Of a stretch of 64,000 nucleotides of DNA, positions 10,513 through 24,100 are shown piece after piece; within the stretch, counting starts at the first letter, position 1, and every line of letters begins with the position of its first letter. A program made the translations under genes and the position numbers. Source of the DNA: Patagioenas fasciata (lineage: Eukaryota; Chordata; Aves; Columbiformes; Columbidae); contig NC_092522.1 of NCBI RefSeq assembly GCF_037038585.1, positions 124,168,661-124,232,660 on the forward strand, written 5' to 3'. The notes under the pieces were generated by a model. It had not been told where the DNA came from. It was given only the letters and a program-made list of their open reading frames with translations, and searched no databases.

Positions 10513-13418
10513 AGCTCAGGGGTCACAGTTATTTTACTAAAAGAAGGATAAGTTAGGGTAAAGGTTTAGGGAATATTATCTGGTGTTTCCACCTTTTTTT
10601 TTCAGCGCAAGAAGAGATGATGGGCAGCAGGCGCCCGGCTGCGTGGCAAGTTAGCCCTGTCCTAACTAGGCTGGACACTCAGCCCAGGTGAACTGTGTGG
10701 CCGCAGCATCGTGTGCGGACAATTCCTGCTTAAATATTTCACCACCTTAGTTTAAAAAAAATTTTACAGTCCATTAAAAAGCCATAAAAGCAACAACAAC
10801 AAACAAATCCACAACAATAAACTCTCCTAAACCTTGCAAAACTCCTTCAAGACAATGTAAAGCTTTCACCTCAGGACATTATTTGATCTCTTGCCTTCCC
10901 AGCTTTACTGATTCTCATTGCATTAATTCCGCCTTTCTTGTTGAGGGTTCGGGCTTGATGTCAGATTAAATCTCAGCTGAAAGTAGGCTAAATCTGAGGA
11001 GAACAGATATTAGTGATACCTGTATAAAGTCCAGATTTGGAAACTTGGTGTGGTATCAGACAGAGCGTTTAATAATACCGTAGAAACAGTATGTGCGTGA
11101 TTCACCGCTTAAATATTCCAGATACTTGTCCAGTCCTGGGCAGCTCTTTATATACTAATAAAGTGTAGTGTGATCGATACTGGTGCGTAAAGCTCATCGA
11201 TACGTCGGTGGATTTAGAGCTGACACCCTCTGGCATCTCTGCTGAGATTGTGAGCGACGGGGGGTATCGCTGATGAAATCTTGCACCGAGATAATTGCAC
11301 CCAGCAGAGAAAGCTTTTGTTTTGTGGTTAATAGCCCACTTTTAATCCACAGAGCGTCCTCCTATCATGTTTAGTAGCACTAATGCACCTTTAATCCATT
11401 TTTTGAACCATTTTAATTGGGCTAGTCTCCGTGACATCCTGCTCCCAGCAGCTTCGATACGTTACAAACTTATTCAATACGTTACGAGCTTCTTTGCTTT
11501 TGTTTGCTTGGGCATTTCGTTGGTGTCTCCAGCTTTTGTGTTAGGTGTTTACTGCCTAATTATTCCTTCGTCGTCCCTGCGGTATTTGTGACTCAGGAGC
11601 TTTATCAGGTTCTCCCTCTCTGCCCCACCAGTCACGTCCTTCACGGACTTATGGTTTTCCCTCTTGATTAATCGCCGTGACCCTTCACTGTAACTTTAGT
11701 AATTTTACATACGCTTTTGGAGATGGGGCGACCGGATCGGCATCGGTCACCAAAACGTGGTATTTAATACACCAGCATAATGATGTTTATTATTGTGGTT
11801 TCTATTTCCTAACAGCTGCCAGCGTTTGGTTTGACTATGGCTGAGCCTTAAGCTGATCTTGGACAACTCTCAACAGTCGCCCCCAAATCTCTTATTTCCT
11901 GAGAGGTAATTGCTGATTTAGAGCCCATGACTGTCCACGTATAATTAGTGTGATTTTTACAAGATGTGTTTCTCACTGACATGAACTCACATCTGCCAGA
12001 TCCTCCCCTGGTTTTGGGCACGGCAGTTTGGGGTAATTTTGCCTGTAAATATTGTCACCTCACTCCTCATTCCCTGGTCAGATTTTGTAACGATGTGTTG
12101 AAGAACAGATCACCCATCCCAGATCCGCGAGGGGTCCCATCTGTGATCCTCTTGCCTTGGGGGATGGGCATGAAACTGTTGATTCCTCACCTTGCTTTCT
12201 CACAATTTTTATTATAAACCAATTATCTACAACAGAAACCACGAAACTTCAGTCTCTCTGAATTTGACAGGGAATCTTGGTGAATCTCTATTAACCCATA
12301 AGTGGAAAATCCCAGTTAAAAATATTTAGTGATGGTTTAGTCTGGCTTATGTAAGTAGAACTAAGATATGCTGATTTCTGGTGTTGTTATTCTTTTTGCT
12401 CTTCGTAGTATTCCCAATATCGCTATGTGCGCAATGTGAGCAACACACCCAATTTTTTAATTAATTGTGCAACATTTTTAAAACAAACAGTGTGGGAAAA
12501 ACACAATGGAAAAAGAAATGCCATACATTAAAAACCCCCATGTCCACAGGACGACCATTACTCACAGCTTTAATTACAATTAATATTAAATGTTAGTTAG
12601 AATCCAACAACGCTGAGCAGTTGAATAAATCTGGCTTGGGTTTACCACCCACCGCTCTGCCCGGCATTTCACTTTGGCCTCTGTCCCTCGACCTCAAGAG
12701 ATTATTCATTTCTGAATGCACAAGCTCAGGATAAACTGCTTAACTGACATTTTAAATCTATTAATATATTTCATTTTGTTTTGATAGGAGATGAACCAGA
12801 GCCAAGCCACCAATACCAAATTAACCGAATAAACTGGAGGGTTTTTTACTAGATTTTCCTATGTGTCGTTGCCATTACAAATGACCTGGGTGACTCCAGA
12901 CTGGGAAAATCCAGACCTCGAAGTTGCTGATTCTTGCAGTTGTTGGAACGGGATGTTTTTAAAATCCTCATCTCAAGACATTTAGGGAAGAAATGTGGTG
13001 GGCACAAATTGAAGCAACTATGCTGTTGAAGAAAAGCAGGAAAATTCCCCCGAAAAGCATCTTCTGTGAGTTTCACTTCTGCCTTTTGGGTTTCCTGAGC
13101 TGCAGCAGCTCGTCCTTCTGACAGCTACAATTTTACTTGACTTAACGCAAATCAATGGACGCGTCGTTGTTCATCATCCTCCTTCCCAAATCGGGTGTCA
13201 ACAGCTGGGACCAGCAGCACAAGAACCTGAATCTCAAGGCACTTCTTGAAATCACGTCTTGTTGGGGTGGTCTGCTTGGGAAACCAAGACTTCTCCCCGT
13301 GTTTCTTGGGTGTTTGATCCCGCAGGACCTCAGAGCTCGTTGGAACTGTTGGTTTGGCCATTAGAAGTGAGGAGCCTCTGCCATGGCACGTGGTGCCCAT
13401 CTAAAATGGACTTTACAT
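10513..13418. other. Unique intergenic sequence, AT-richer
   Basis: Nearly 3 kb without a recognisable repeat or exon. Open frames are short and lack family likeness. Confidence 0.4.
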
Positions 13419-13647
13419 CATCAGGTTGCACCAGGGGAGGTTGAGGTTGGATCTGGGGAACAATTTCTTCCCCAAAGGGCTGTGGGTCATTGGAACAGGC
13501 TGCCCAGGGCAGTGCTGGAGTCACCATCCCTGGAGGGTTGGACAGATGGACATGAGGTTCTCAGGGACATGGGGCAGTGCCAGGGGTGGGGGAACGGTTG
13601 GACTTGGTCTTGAGGGTCTTTTCAAACCAAAATTATTCTGTGATTTG
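13419..13647 (+). mobile_element. CR1 LINE 3' fragment
   Basis: Carries the signature GTTGCACCAGGGGAGGTTG, then GGGCTGTGGGTCATTGGAAC, and ends in CAAAATTATTCTGTGATT. Confidence 0.92.
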
Positions 13648-13649
13648 AA

Positions 13650-16550
13650 GTTAATCACATCTCGACCGGACTTTTTGCTTACTTCCCACACTGCAAATGA
13701 TTAATTACTTCTGTGCAGAACTGCTTCTCGTGGGGTATGAGGCCTTTGGTGGCGACCACGCGAAATGTTTCATCTCCCTGTGGAGGCTTCTGGCAAGTCG
13801 AGAACTGCGAGAGGATGCCGTGGCCGAGCATCATCTCCTGCAAGCATCGCATTTTTGGGATTCAGGACACCTGCCTTGCTCGTCTTTGTTTTGCAGAGCG
13901 TAATTTATAGGAAAAAGCTTGAATTGGGCTGTCGGGAGGAGATGGAGTCCTGGAGCATGTGTTTTTGCGCAGCCTCTGGTCCGGAGCAGGTGACGTGACC
14001 TGCCCAGGCTTGACATGACCAGCTGGAGGGGATAAAACCTCTTGGATTTACAAGCAGCTACAACCCCTTGTCTGATCTAGAGCTGCTGCAGTAAACGTGT
14101 GAGGAGGCATCTACGAGGGATAATTTGTTGGTTTTAAGTGAAATAATCCCAGCTTTTTAATTTCCTGTTTTTCAGTGAGCCCTTTATTGCAACGTACCCG
14201 TTCCAGTCACCGACACAAAAGCTGGTGGTTGGATCCTGACGCCCTTTTAATACAATTTTGCCAATTCTCGCGTGCGGAAGCTTCGTGGGTGCTGAGCAGG
14301 ACGTCAGGAGCTGCTTGAAAAGATTATCTGCGTTTCGCTTCACCGTGCATGGCGTCGCAAAAGCTTCCTGCAGCGCGGTTATTTGCAGCGTCTCGCACAA
14401 TCAGGGGGACCCACGAACGCTCTACGGAGACGGTGGGATCCCTCACATCAGCATCCCCGGAGGAACCTCCGACCCACGCAGGAGCTGCCGCCGTTTCGAA
14501 GTCGTGAAGAGGATGATGACATATGGCCGCGATTCCCGCTTGTGCAATTCAGCCGTTTGCAATTTTGCTTCTTTCCAAACGCCCTCCGGGCTCTTTTCCA
14601 CGTTATAAACAAACCAGCCTACGGGAGGCAGACACCAATGCCCTGCACGCTCGCCCCACGCTGCATTTCTGCTTTTTTTATGATAGGGAAACGTGAAAAT
14701 ACCACTTGGTGTAGCGCTTTGGTGATGCTTTTCAACGTGGTTATGTCAGATGAAACAAACTGCAAGAGCAAGCGTGTTTTGAAAAGAAAGCCTGTGCTTT
14801 TTGTCGCTGGGGTTGTGTTTCAAAATTAAAAAGGGAGTTCTACTCCGTCTCCATATAAAGGGTTTCGTGACGCGGCTGTGGGGAGTGTTCACCGCTTGGC
14901 ATTTCCAATTGTGAGACGAAAAAGGAAACAGGAAAGCACGATGTAAACAGCGGTAAGGGAGCCCGTGCTCGCCGTGGGCTCCGAGCAGCTCTGGCCCTGC
15001 TCCTCCGCTCGTTTTCGGAGGGGGCGGTGGAAAGAGGGCAGACGGGCGCTGGCACAGCTTCACGGAGCCCTTGGCTGGGTTGCAAATCTCCCGATGGCCT
15101 CCAGTGCCTCTTGCTTCCAGCTGTTGGCCCTCAGCCTCTGCTTGATGCAACGAGCTCTTAGCAGGAGAAAAAAGGGGGCAAAATAACGCGTCACCGTTAG
15201 CTAAAAAATCAAACGTCACGGTGCTTTTTTCAGGGTCTGTGTGACTAAGGCCCACGGAGACACCCCACTTGGACATGTAAAAAATCGCTTTTTGTAATGC
15301 AAGTATGAAAATATTTGGAAATGTGCTGCGAGTGCTCCCCAAGAGCCTGAAAAAGCAGTTTTGTGGGTACCAGATGGGCCACAGAACAGCAAAACCCACA
15401 AAGCCAGCACCTGCTCTGGCTGGGGGATCCTCTCTTACATTGACCAAACCCCCATTGCAAGAGCTCATTTGGGGAGAAATCACCTTAAAAATCATCCCTG
15501 GGCTCCCTCTTGGATTTCCCTCTGGTTTTCTGCAACCATATAATTATTTTCTGATGTGATAATGCTATGATTATCCTTCACCCCCCAGCACCGTGTCAGG
15601 TGAGCCCGCGCCCCGTGTCGCTCTGCCTGTGCCATCATCGCGCCTCCTTGTTCCCCAAATTACGAGCGGACAACGTATTTTGTGTGTTCTATCCCAATTG
15701 TGCCAGGAACTCGCCCAGGCCCCCTTGCTGCTGAACGAGCCTGTCCGACAACTGCTGATGGAGCCGGGAAAGGGGAAGGGAGCGAAACCGCTTGGCTCCC
15801 AGCTTCTGGTTCTTGCTGCAGCCGCTGCTGGGACGCCCGCGGGGAAGCGGAACCCGCTCTTCCGTTAACGAGCTCGTCCCAAAACCCGCGTTTCCAAATC
15901 GCGGTGTAAGCACCCTGCTGTGTTTCGCTGGAGGAAACGGTGCCTTTAGCCACTCGCCGCAGCTCCTGCCTTTCGTGGAAATGGTGAAACGCGGCCATAA
16001 GCGGGTTTTTGGGTGCATTAGGGAGCTCACAGCCCCGCTCCTGCTCCTGCCAAGGAGAGGTTTGCTCGGTGCTGGAGTGCAGGGACGTCTCTGGGAGCTG
16101 AGCCCAGCTCTGTCCTTTCACTGCCTGAGCCAGGAAAAGCCAAGAGGGGAAGAGCCGCTCACGAGGTTTCCTTTTCTGCTCTTTGCCGCCTTCTGCTTTG
16201 CTTTTTTTTAAACTCTGGCCTGCTTGTACTTTGTTACGCCCCCTTTCCTTTGGCTGAATCCTATTTAACTCTTTGCTTTCCTCCCAGCACTGCTCTCTGC
16301 ATGGTTTCAGCAAACTCCAAGTCTACACAAAATTGAGTGCACCAGGCATGGGCTCTGCCTTGTGTCGGAGCTGGGTTTATTTTGGAAGCAGAGCGGATCC
16401 AAAGCCAGTGAGTTATGGAGCTCCTGGAGGACTCAGGCTAAGGAGCCGTGGGTCACCGGGTGCAAACTGGAGCTGCCTCACTGCATCTTGGTGAGCAGTT
16501 TTGGGGAAGATCATCTTGTTTGGAGAATGTGCTGAAGATTTAGAAGAGCG
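13650..16550. other. Unique sequence with unexplained minus-strand open frames
   Basis: Two long minus-strand open stretches lie at 14746-15495 and 15660-16313, in different frames. Neither shows a domain or family I recognise. No adjoining splice signals were convincing, so neither is called as a gene. Confidence 0.3.
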
Positions 16551-16969
16551 ACAGAGCTGGGGAAGGGGCTGGAGCACAAGTGTGATGGGAGCGGCTGAGA
16601 GACCTGGGAGTTCAGCTGGAGAACAGGAGCTGAGGGGAGACCTTCTGATCTCTGAACTGCCTGAAAGGAGCTTGGAGCCAGGGGGGTCGGGCTCTGCTCC
16701 CCAGGAACAAGCGCCAGGAGCAGAGGAAACGGCCTCAAGTTGCACCAGGGGAGGTTGAGGTTGAATGTGGGGAACAATTTCTTCCCCAAAGGGCTGTGGG
16801 GCATTGGAACAGGCTGCCCAGGGCAGTGCTGGAGTCACCATCCCTGGAGGGCTGGACAGACGGACATGAGGTTCTCAGGACACGGAGCAGTTCCAGGGGT
16901 GGGGTAACGGTTGGACTTGGTGATCTTGAGGGTCTTTTCCAACCAAAATGATTCTGTGATTCTGTGATC
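16551..16969 (+). mobile_element. CR1 LINE 3' fragment
   Basis: Includes GGCTGGAGCACAAGTGTGAT, the AGTTGCACCAGGGGAGG block and a double GATTCTGTGATTCTGTGAT tail. Same subfamily as 33145-33535 and 46199-46690. Confidence 0.92.
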
Positions 16970-18480
16970 AGGTGTGGAGGAGCCCATCTCCAAGCAAAAG
17001 CTGGATCAGCTGTGATGTGAGGAGAAAACAGCGATCTGCACAGACTGCGTTGATGGTGAGGAGGAAGGAAACCGAGGAAGAATGTGACAGATCTATAAGA
17101 TGGTGAGTGGCTTGGAGACAGTGAATGTTCCTTTACTAGAGGGGAAAACAAGCAAAACTGGTTTGCAACACGTTCAAAACCACACGGAGTCTTTCATCTT
17201 GGTCCCCTGCGAGCTGCGGACCCCTGGCTCCAGGATGCTCTGGGTGCTGAAGGTTCACATGACTCCTGAAACTTGCAGGACATAGAGATGGAATTAAAAT
17301 GCACCAAGGGCTCTTAAATACAAAAACATCACTTCTTCTCTGCAAAATTACCAACCTGCAGGTTGCTGAAGGCTGGTGGACCCTTCATGGGGGATGTCAG
17401 CAAAGGCTTGTCCTCTCCTGGCTCTTCTCCCTTCCAAAATGTCCCAGGGTTGGGAGAACTCCGCAGAGATCTTCCACCTGGTTCTTGCTGGCAGCAGGTG
17501 AGATATGGTCACCGCTCCCTGAGCGCGTTTTTAGGAGCATGGACATTTCTTCTTGGCCATGCCTGTGTTGATCTCACCCTGCAGTCCTGGACTTCTCACC
17601 CAGCCAACCCTCCTTCTTTCACTCCGCTTCATTTAAAATAGAAAATTAATAATTAACTGGCCCATCCTTTGAGCAGCAGGTGAAGAAAATCCCCAACACC
17701 TGCCTTATGTGTTTCCTGTCGCTCTGGAGTTTGTTTTCCCACAAGCAGAACACTGGTGTTCGGGGTGCTCAGGGCTTTCCTCCACCACCTCTCTTTGCAA
17801 CCAGCCTGTCCTCCTGCAATACTGGCCACAATATTTGTGAAATATTGTGAATATTTCAGCACGTTAATGTCTTTTTTGCATCTGCAGGGTGTTCCCTCCG
17901 AGTCCTGGGTGTGCTGGTGGGTCACAAACCCCCTGCAGCATCTCGCCACCTTCTGTGACCTCCATCCTCTGGTCCCCATCTCGTAGCACATGTCAACGTG
18001 CTCCAGCCGCTGAAGGTGGAACAGGAGGCGACTGCACCCTGGTCTGGGAATTTCAGGAGATGGAAGGATGATAGGAAAGGAGGTAGGAGCTGGTTGGTTT
18101 GATCTCTTTCTGCTTTTTTTTTCACACTTTATTGATGGATTACTCTTTGATGCTTGGTTGGGTGGAAAGAGAAGGTTGACCTTCTTTTCCAGTGGAGAAG
18201 CAAAGTCCTGAGTTATTTCCTATCCCAGTTTAACTGCAGCCCAGGAACATCACCACCCCATCTCTAGAGCTTCAGCTCCAACAATGACCAGAGAAGCAAA
18301 GGTGCCTGTTTTGGATACATTGCATCTAAAACCCCCCACTTTGGGCAAAACTGGAAGAAAGGAATCCTCTTTCATAAAGATTCACCCTCCCTATTGATGG
18401 GCGAACGTGCAAATGCTCCCACCCTGCTCCCTTATTTTACAACACCTGTAAAGGTGTCGTTAGTGTTCAATCTCCCACCC
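16970..18480. other. Unique intergenic sequence
   Basis: No repeat or defensible exon. A GTGAGT occurs after 17102 on the plus strand without a matching acceptor. Confidence 0.4.
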
Positions 18481-18484
18481 AGTG

Positions 18485-19100
18485 CAAATGAACCGATAGG
18501 AAGGCAGGTGAACATATAGAAAGGCAGCTGAGCATGTGGAAAGGCAGCTGAGTGTGTAGGAGGGTGGTTGAGCATATAGAAGGCAGGTGAGTGTATAGGA
18601 AGGCAGGTGAGCATATCGGAAGGTGGGCGAGCATATAGGAAGGTAGCTGAGTGTATAAGAAGGTGAATGGGCATATAGGAAAGCAGGTGAACATATATGA
18701 AGGCAAGTGACCATATAGGAAGGTGCGTGAGTGTAAAGGAAGGCAGGTGAGCATGTAGGAGGTCAGGCGAATGTATAGGAAGGTAGGTGAGCATATAGAA
18801 AGGCAGTTGAGCATGTGGAGAGGCAGGTGAGTGTATAGGAAGGTGGATGAGCATATAGGAAGGTGAATGGCCATATAGGAATGCAGGTGAGCATATAGAG
18901 AGGCAAGTGAGTGTATAGGAAGGTAGGTGACTGTATAGGAGGGCAGGGGAGTGTATAGGAAGGAAGGTGAGTGTATAGGAGGGAAGGTGAGTGTATAGGA
19001 GGGAAGGTGAGTGTATAAGAGGGCAGATGGGTGTGTAGGAAGGTGGATGAGTGTGTAGGAAGGTGGATGAATGTATAGGAAGGCAGGTGAGCATACAGAC
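18485..19100. repeat. 20-bp minisatellite
   Basis: About 30 copies of a 20-bp unit, typically GGAAGGTAGGTGAGCATATA, with two common versions (GAGCATATA and GAGTGTATA). Because 20 is not divisible by three, one cycle spans 20 codons. That explains the long minus-strand frames rich in HLPSYTL/SPAFLY. Confidence 0.92.
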
Positions 19101-20520
19101 TCTGCCAGGGTCAGGTATCTGCAGCTCAAGCAGCAGCACCTCCCTCCATCAGCAACAGCCGGTGCTTGTGGGGGTGCTGGGATTTTTCTGGGGACCCAGA
19201 CCCCCATGAACAGGAACCTCTGACCCCCGAGGCTCCCGCACCCAACCTCCCCTCAGCCACCGCGGCCGTGCCAGAGCCGGCGTGCCAGGGCTGCACCGCG
19301 GTGACTCATCCCACACCTCGGCACACAACTCCAACCAGCCACACGTGACAGTAGAAACGTCCCCGGCTCCTGAGCCAGCAAGAACGTCACAGGGTGTTTT
19401 TCTTTTTACCCTTTAGCGTGAAATCCCTGTTTTAAAATTCTGGCTTAGCCCCAATAAAGCCACCGTGTAGCAGCAAAGTCCCCTCCCCGGTTTCTCTGCG
19501 TCGCCCACTGATGCCAGTGGGGGCAGATGCGGGAGGGGAGAAGCAAAGCCCAGCAAGGTGGATTTGTGGGTACGATTCCACATCCTGGTGGGACACGACT
19601 CGGTGTTTTGCTGGGATGCAGAGCTCAGGAGCGAAAAGGGGAGGAGGAGGAGTTGGGGTTGTAACCCAGGTGTTTTGGGAGGTTTGTACAATGAGAGGAT
19701 GAGGAGGAGAGGATGGGCGACTGCTGGGACAGAGAGCTGGGAGCAGCCAGAGCCTCCTGCCTCGGTGTGGGGATGGGGATAAGGGGTCTCCTTGGCTTTG
19801 GGGTGATGGAAGGGGGGGTGAAAGGGCTGTGCCTGTCCCCACCAAGCCACCTAGGGCTGGTGGGGTTGTCACAGGGGTGCGGGGACATCCCGGGAGCAGC
19901 CACAGAGTCGTTATCTGTCACCCCTTGTCACTGCTGCTCCCGTTCCACGCTGGCCCTGTCAGCTTTCTGGGGGGGATGAGCCGAGTCCCACCGCTCCATC
20001 AAGCCAACCCACACCCAGGATCCAGCAAAACGCGGCCACTGTCCCCACCCCTGCTCGTCACCCCCCACAGCCCATCCGAACCACCCCAGGGATGAAACAG
20101 GGCACAGCACACCCATTAAAAACGATTAAAATAGCAATTAGGGACTATTTACACAGCTCTCCATCCACAAACTCTCGCTCCCGGGAAGCAAAACCACGCT
20201 ACATGTGATTCTTTTCCCAGAGGATCCAAGCTGGAAGTCACTTTGGGGGTTTTTTTGGAGCTTCTCCAAAAAGATAATCCCACATTTTCCTTCTGCTGTT
20301 ATTGTTCGGTCAATCCCACGTGGGGCCACCTGGTGGGGGCCCAGAGGGACACTTGGGGATCCCCGTGCTGGATGTGGGGGATAACCTGGGCCACCTACTT
20401 CATTTCAGAGCTGGGAATGGAGCGAGCAGCTCTCCAGTGCCGCTGTGACCGGGAAAACCCTTCTGCAAACTTATACGAAGCCTCCTGGCCCACGACAGCT
20501 CAGAACATCCCCGGGACGTC
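19101..20520. other. Sequence 3' of the adaptor gene
   Basis: Likely 3'UTR plus flanking DNA of the minus-strand LIME1-like gene. I did not find a clear AATAAA signal on the minus strand, so the transcript end is not placed. Confidence 0.35.
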
Positions 20521-21128
20521 CTACACCACATCGAATCGCTTCTCCGGCAGCGCTGGAGGTGCTTCTTCTTGGGGTTCGGGGGGGCTGTGGGGCTGCCGGG
20601 GCTGTGTTCCCCGGGGCGGTTTGCACACCCGGGCGTACACAGGGCCGGGGTCCCCCTCGCTGCCCAGCTCCTCCTGGGCTGTGATGTCCAGCTCGGGGAC
20701 ACTCGGTTCATCCCCTGTGGTCAGGAACGGGGAGTCCCCCGAGTCACCCAGAGTGCTCCTGGCATCCTGAGGCTTTTTCAGCGTCCCGGGTTTGTACCGG
20801 ATGCTTTCGTAGATTCGTCCCTCGGCATCCGGCACAGGGTCCGTTGTGGCGGTGCTGGCATCCCCAGGCAGGACCGGCAGCTGCCGGTGCCGCAGGAACT
20901 CGGGGGTTCTCGAGGACGGGCTGGGAGGTGCGCGGGAATGGGGTGTCCAGCCCGGCACGTGGAGCTTGGGGTCCCGCACAGCGGGGTTATCCGTGTCCCC
21001 CCACACCGCTGGGCTGTTCTCCTGCTGCCGGGGATCACCGGGAGATGGGGTGTCTGCGGGAGGGACGGGGGGATGCTGAGCTGGGGAGTGTTCCCCCAAA
21101 TCCTGCTGTGCTGGGGGGGCATCGCTGG
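20521..21128 (-). CDS. LIME1: LIME1-like coding exon 3: signalling tail and stop
   Basis: The acceptor CCCCTCGCATTAG starts the exon with CC, completing a GCC codon from exon 2. It encodes about 201 residues with the YESI and YARVCKP motifs and two proline-rich blocks (RQLPVLP; EEAPPALPEK). It ends FDVV-TAG. This is the best supported exon of the gene. Confidence 0.72.
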
Positions 21129-24100
21129 CTAATGCGAGGGGATCATAGCAAGTAAATGGGATTAAATGGGCCTCACTCCTACTTCTGTCCCCACTCTTTG
21201 CTTTTAGTGAGAAGGATCAGAATCATCAGATCATTTTGGTTGGAAGAGACCCTCAAGATCATCGAGTCCAACCATACCCCACCCCTGTGACTGCCCCATG
21301 TCCTGAGAACCTCATGTCCGTCTGTCCAGCCCTCCAGGGATGGTGACTCCAGCACTGCCCTGGGCAGCCTGTTCCAATGCCCCACAGCCCTTTGGGGAAG
21401 AAATTGTTCCCACGTCCAACCTCAGCCTCCCCTGGTGCAACTTGAGGCCGTTTCCTCTGCTCCTAAAAGACAACCAAAAGGACAGAAGAAGCAGGGGAGC
21501 ACCCCGGGTTGCTGGGGAGCTGTGCTCCGCCCGCGGGGCCAGCGCGGCGTCAGGACCTGCCGCTCGCCTCTGCTCAAATATTGATTTAGAAGGAGGCTCC
21601 TCTGCGTGCGCGGATCTGTGAACACGGGGCTGGCCGAGCAGGACACCCGGCCGGTTTGGTTGCTCTGAAGGTGAACGAGGTTGTGGAAAAGCTGCAGAAC
21701 CGGGTGTTCCACCCCAACGTGAGCACCCCAATGTGAATGCCCCACTGTGGGCACTCCAGTGTAAACACCTCCAGTGTGAGCACCCCAGCACAAGCATGTC
21801 CTGACCCCCCCCCCCCCCCAACACGGGCACCACAACACGAGCACCCCAAAATTAGCATCTCAGTTTGAGCACCTTCAATATGAGCACCCCAGCACAAGCA
21901 CCCCGATGTGAGCACCCCAACATTAGCATCCCAGCTTGAGCATCCCAACATGAGCACTCTGGTTAGCACCCCAGAATGAGCACCCCAAGTATCCCAAAGG
22001 GAACATCCCAACCTGAGCACCCCAAAACAGACACCTCAGTGTGAGCACCCCAACAGAAACACCACAACACGAGCATCTCAATGTGAGCACCCCAATGTGA
22101 GCACCCTAGCCTAGGCACCTCAACATGAGCACCCCAATGTATGTGTCCCAGCCTAAGCACCCCAACATGAGGACCCGAGTGTGAGCATCCAAATGTGAGC
22201 ACCCCAACATGAGCATCTCAATGTGGGCACCCCAACATGAGCACCCCAAATGTGAGCACCCTTGTGTGAACACCCCAAACATGAGCATCTCGATGTGAGC
22301 ACCCCAGTCTGAGCACCCCAACATGAGCATCCCAATGTGAGCACCCCAGCATGAGCACCCCAATGTGAATGCCCCACTGTGAGCACCCCAATGTAAACTC
22401 CAGTACAAGCACCCCAACACAAGCACCCCAACATGGGCACCCCAACATAAGTATCCCAGCTTGAGCACCCCAATATGAGCACCCCAGCATGAGCACCCGC
22501 AGTGTGAGCACCCCAACATAGGCAACTCAATGTGAGCATCCCAGCCTAAGCACCCCAAAGTGAGCATCTAAATGTGAGCACCCCAATATGAGCTGCCCAT
22601 CATGAGCACCCCAACATGATCACTGCAATATGAGCACCTCAACATGAGCATCTCAAAGGGACTACCTCAGTCTGAGCTCCCCCTTGTGAGCACCCCAGTC
22701 TAAGCACCCCAAAGTGAGCATCTAAATGTGGGCACCCCAACATTAGCGCTCTGTTATTACCCCAGCATGAGCATCCCAGCATGAGCACCCCAGTGTGCAC
22801 ATCCTGACATGGGCACCCCAGCATGAGCACCCCAACACAAGCGCTCCAATGTGAGCACCCCAACATGGGCCTCCCATGTGAGCACTCCAACATGGACATC
22901 TCAACGTGAGCACCCCAACGTGAGCATCCCATTGTGAGAACTCCAGTATGGACACCCCAACGCGAACACCCCAACATGAGCATCTCGATGTGAGCACCCC
23001 AACCTGAGCACCCCAACCTGAGCATCCCATTGTGAGAACCCCAGTATGGACACCCCAGCGTGAACACCCCAACACGAACATCTTGATGTGAGCACCCCAA
23101 CCTGAGCACCCCAACATGAGCATCCCATTGTGAGAACTCCAGTATGGACACCCCAACGTGAACACCCCAACACAAACATCTTGATGTGAGCACCCCAACA
23201 TGAGCATCCCATTGTGAGAACTCCAGTATGGACACCCCAACACGAACACCCCAACACGAACATCTTGATGTGAGCACCCCAACCTGAGCATCCCATTGTG
23301 AGAACCCCAGTATGGACACCCCAACACGAACACCCCAACATGAACATCTCAATGTGAGCACCCCAACATGAGCATCCCATTGTGAGAACCCCAGTATGGA
23401 CACCCCAATGTGAACACCCCAACATGAGCATCTCAGTGTGAGCACCCCAACCTGAGCACCTCAATGTGAGCATCCCCATGTGAGCACCCCAAAACGAGCA
23501 TCTCAATGTGGGCACCCCAACATCAGCGCCCCAGTGTGAGCACCCCAACATGAGGATCCCACCATGAGCCCCCAATGTGAGCACCCCAACCGCCCACATC
23601 CCGCCTGTGCACCCTGAGGGGCTGAGGCTTCACATTTGGGGTGTCCCTTCCCCACCCCACTGCAGCAAAGGGGGGAAACACAACAAGGGAGCCCCAGGAA
23701 TGGGGTATGGGGGGGACACCCCATAAAATACCCAGCAGCCCCCATGGCAGCCCAGGGAGGAGCAGGAATTTCACTTGAGCATCTCAGCTGCAGCATGGCC
23801 AGACGTGGCAATTAAGACATGGGGTTTAATTATCCTCGTTAGCCAGCGGTGCTGATTAAAGCAAACGGGCTGATTCCTTAATCTGGTTGGAGGGTTTGAA
23901 GCATTAAAACACCTCTTTTTTTAACACTTTCCCATGGCAATTCCCTTTCTGAGAGCAGGACGGGGATCGTGAGCATCTGGCACGGTCCTCCTGGTGGGAC
24001 TGGGACTCCCAGTGGGTTTTACTGGGATATTCTGCTGTAACTGGGAATTTTAGGAGCTGATTTTGGATGCCTGTGCAGCCTCCTGCGACCCCCTTCACCA

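Noticed and set aside
14746-16313. Two adjacent long minus-strand frames
   Set aside because: Different frames, no recognisable family and no convincing splice sites linking them.
18432-19207. Minus-strand frames that look like a hydrophobic repeat protein
   Set aside because: The 20-bp minisatellite reads as a 20-residue cycle in all frames.
21720-23590. Regular repeats resembling a CRISPR array
   Set aside because: Units are contiguous 14-bp monomers without unique spacers, in a vertebrate genome.
21586-23600. Long minus-strand frames rich in GCSHWGAHVGML
   Set aside because: Translation of the 14-bp minisatellite, with a 14-residue period; not a repeat protein.
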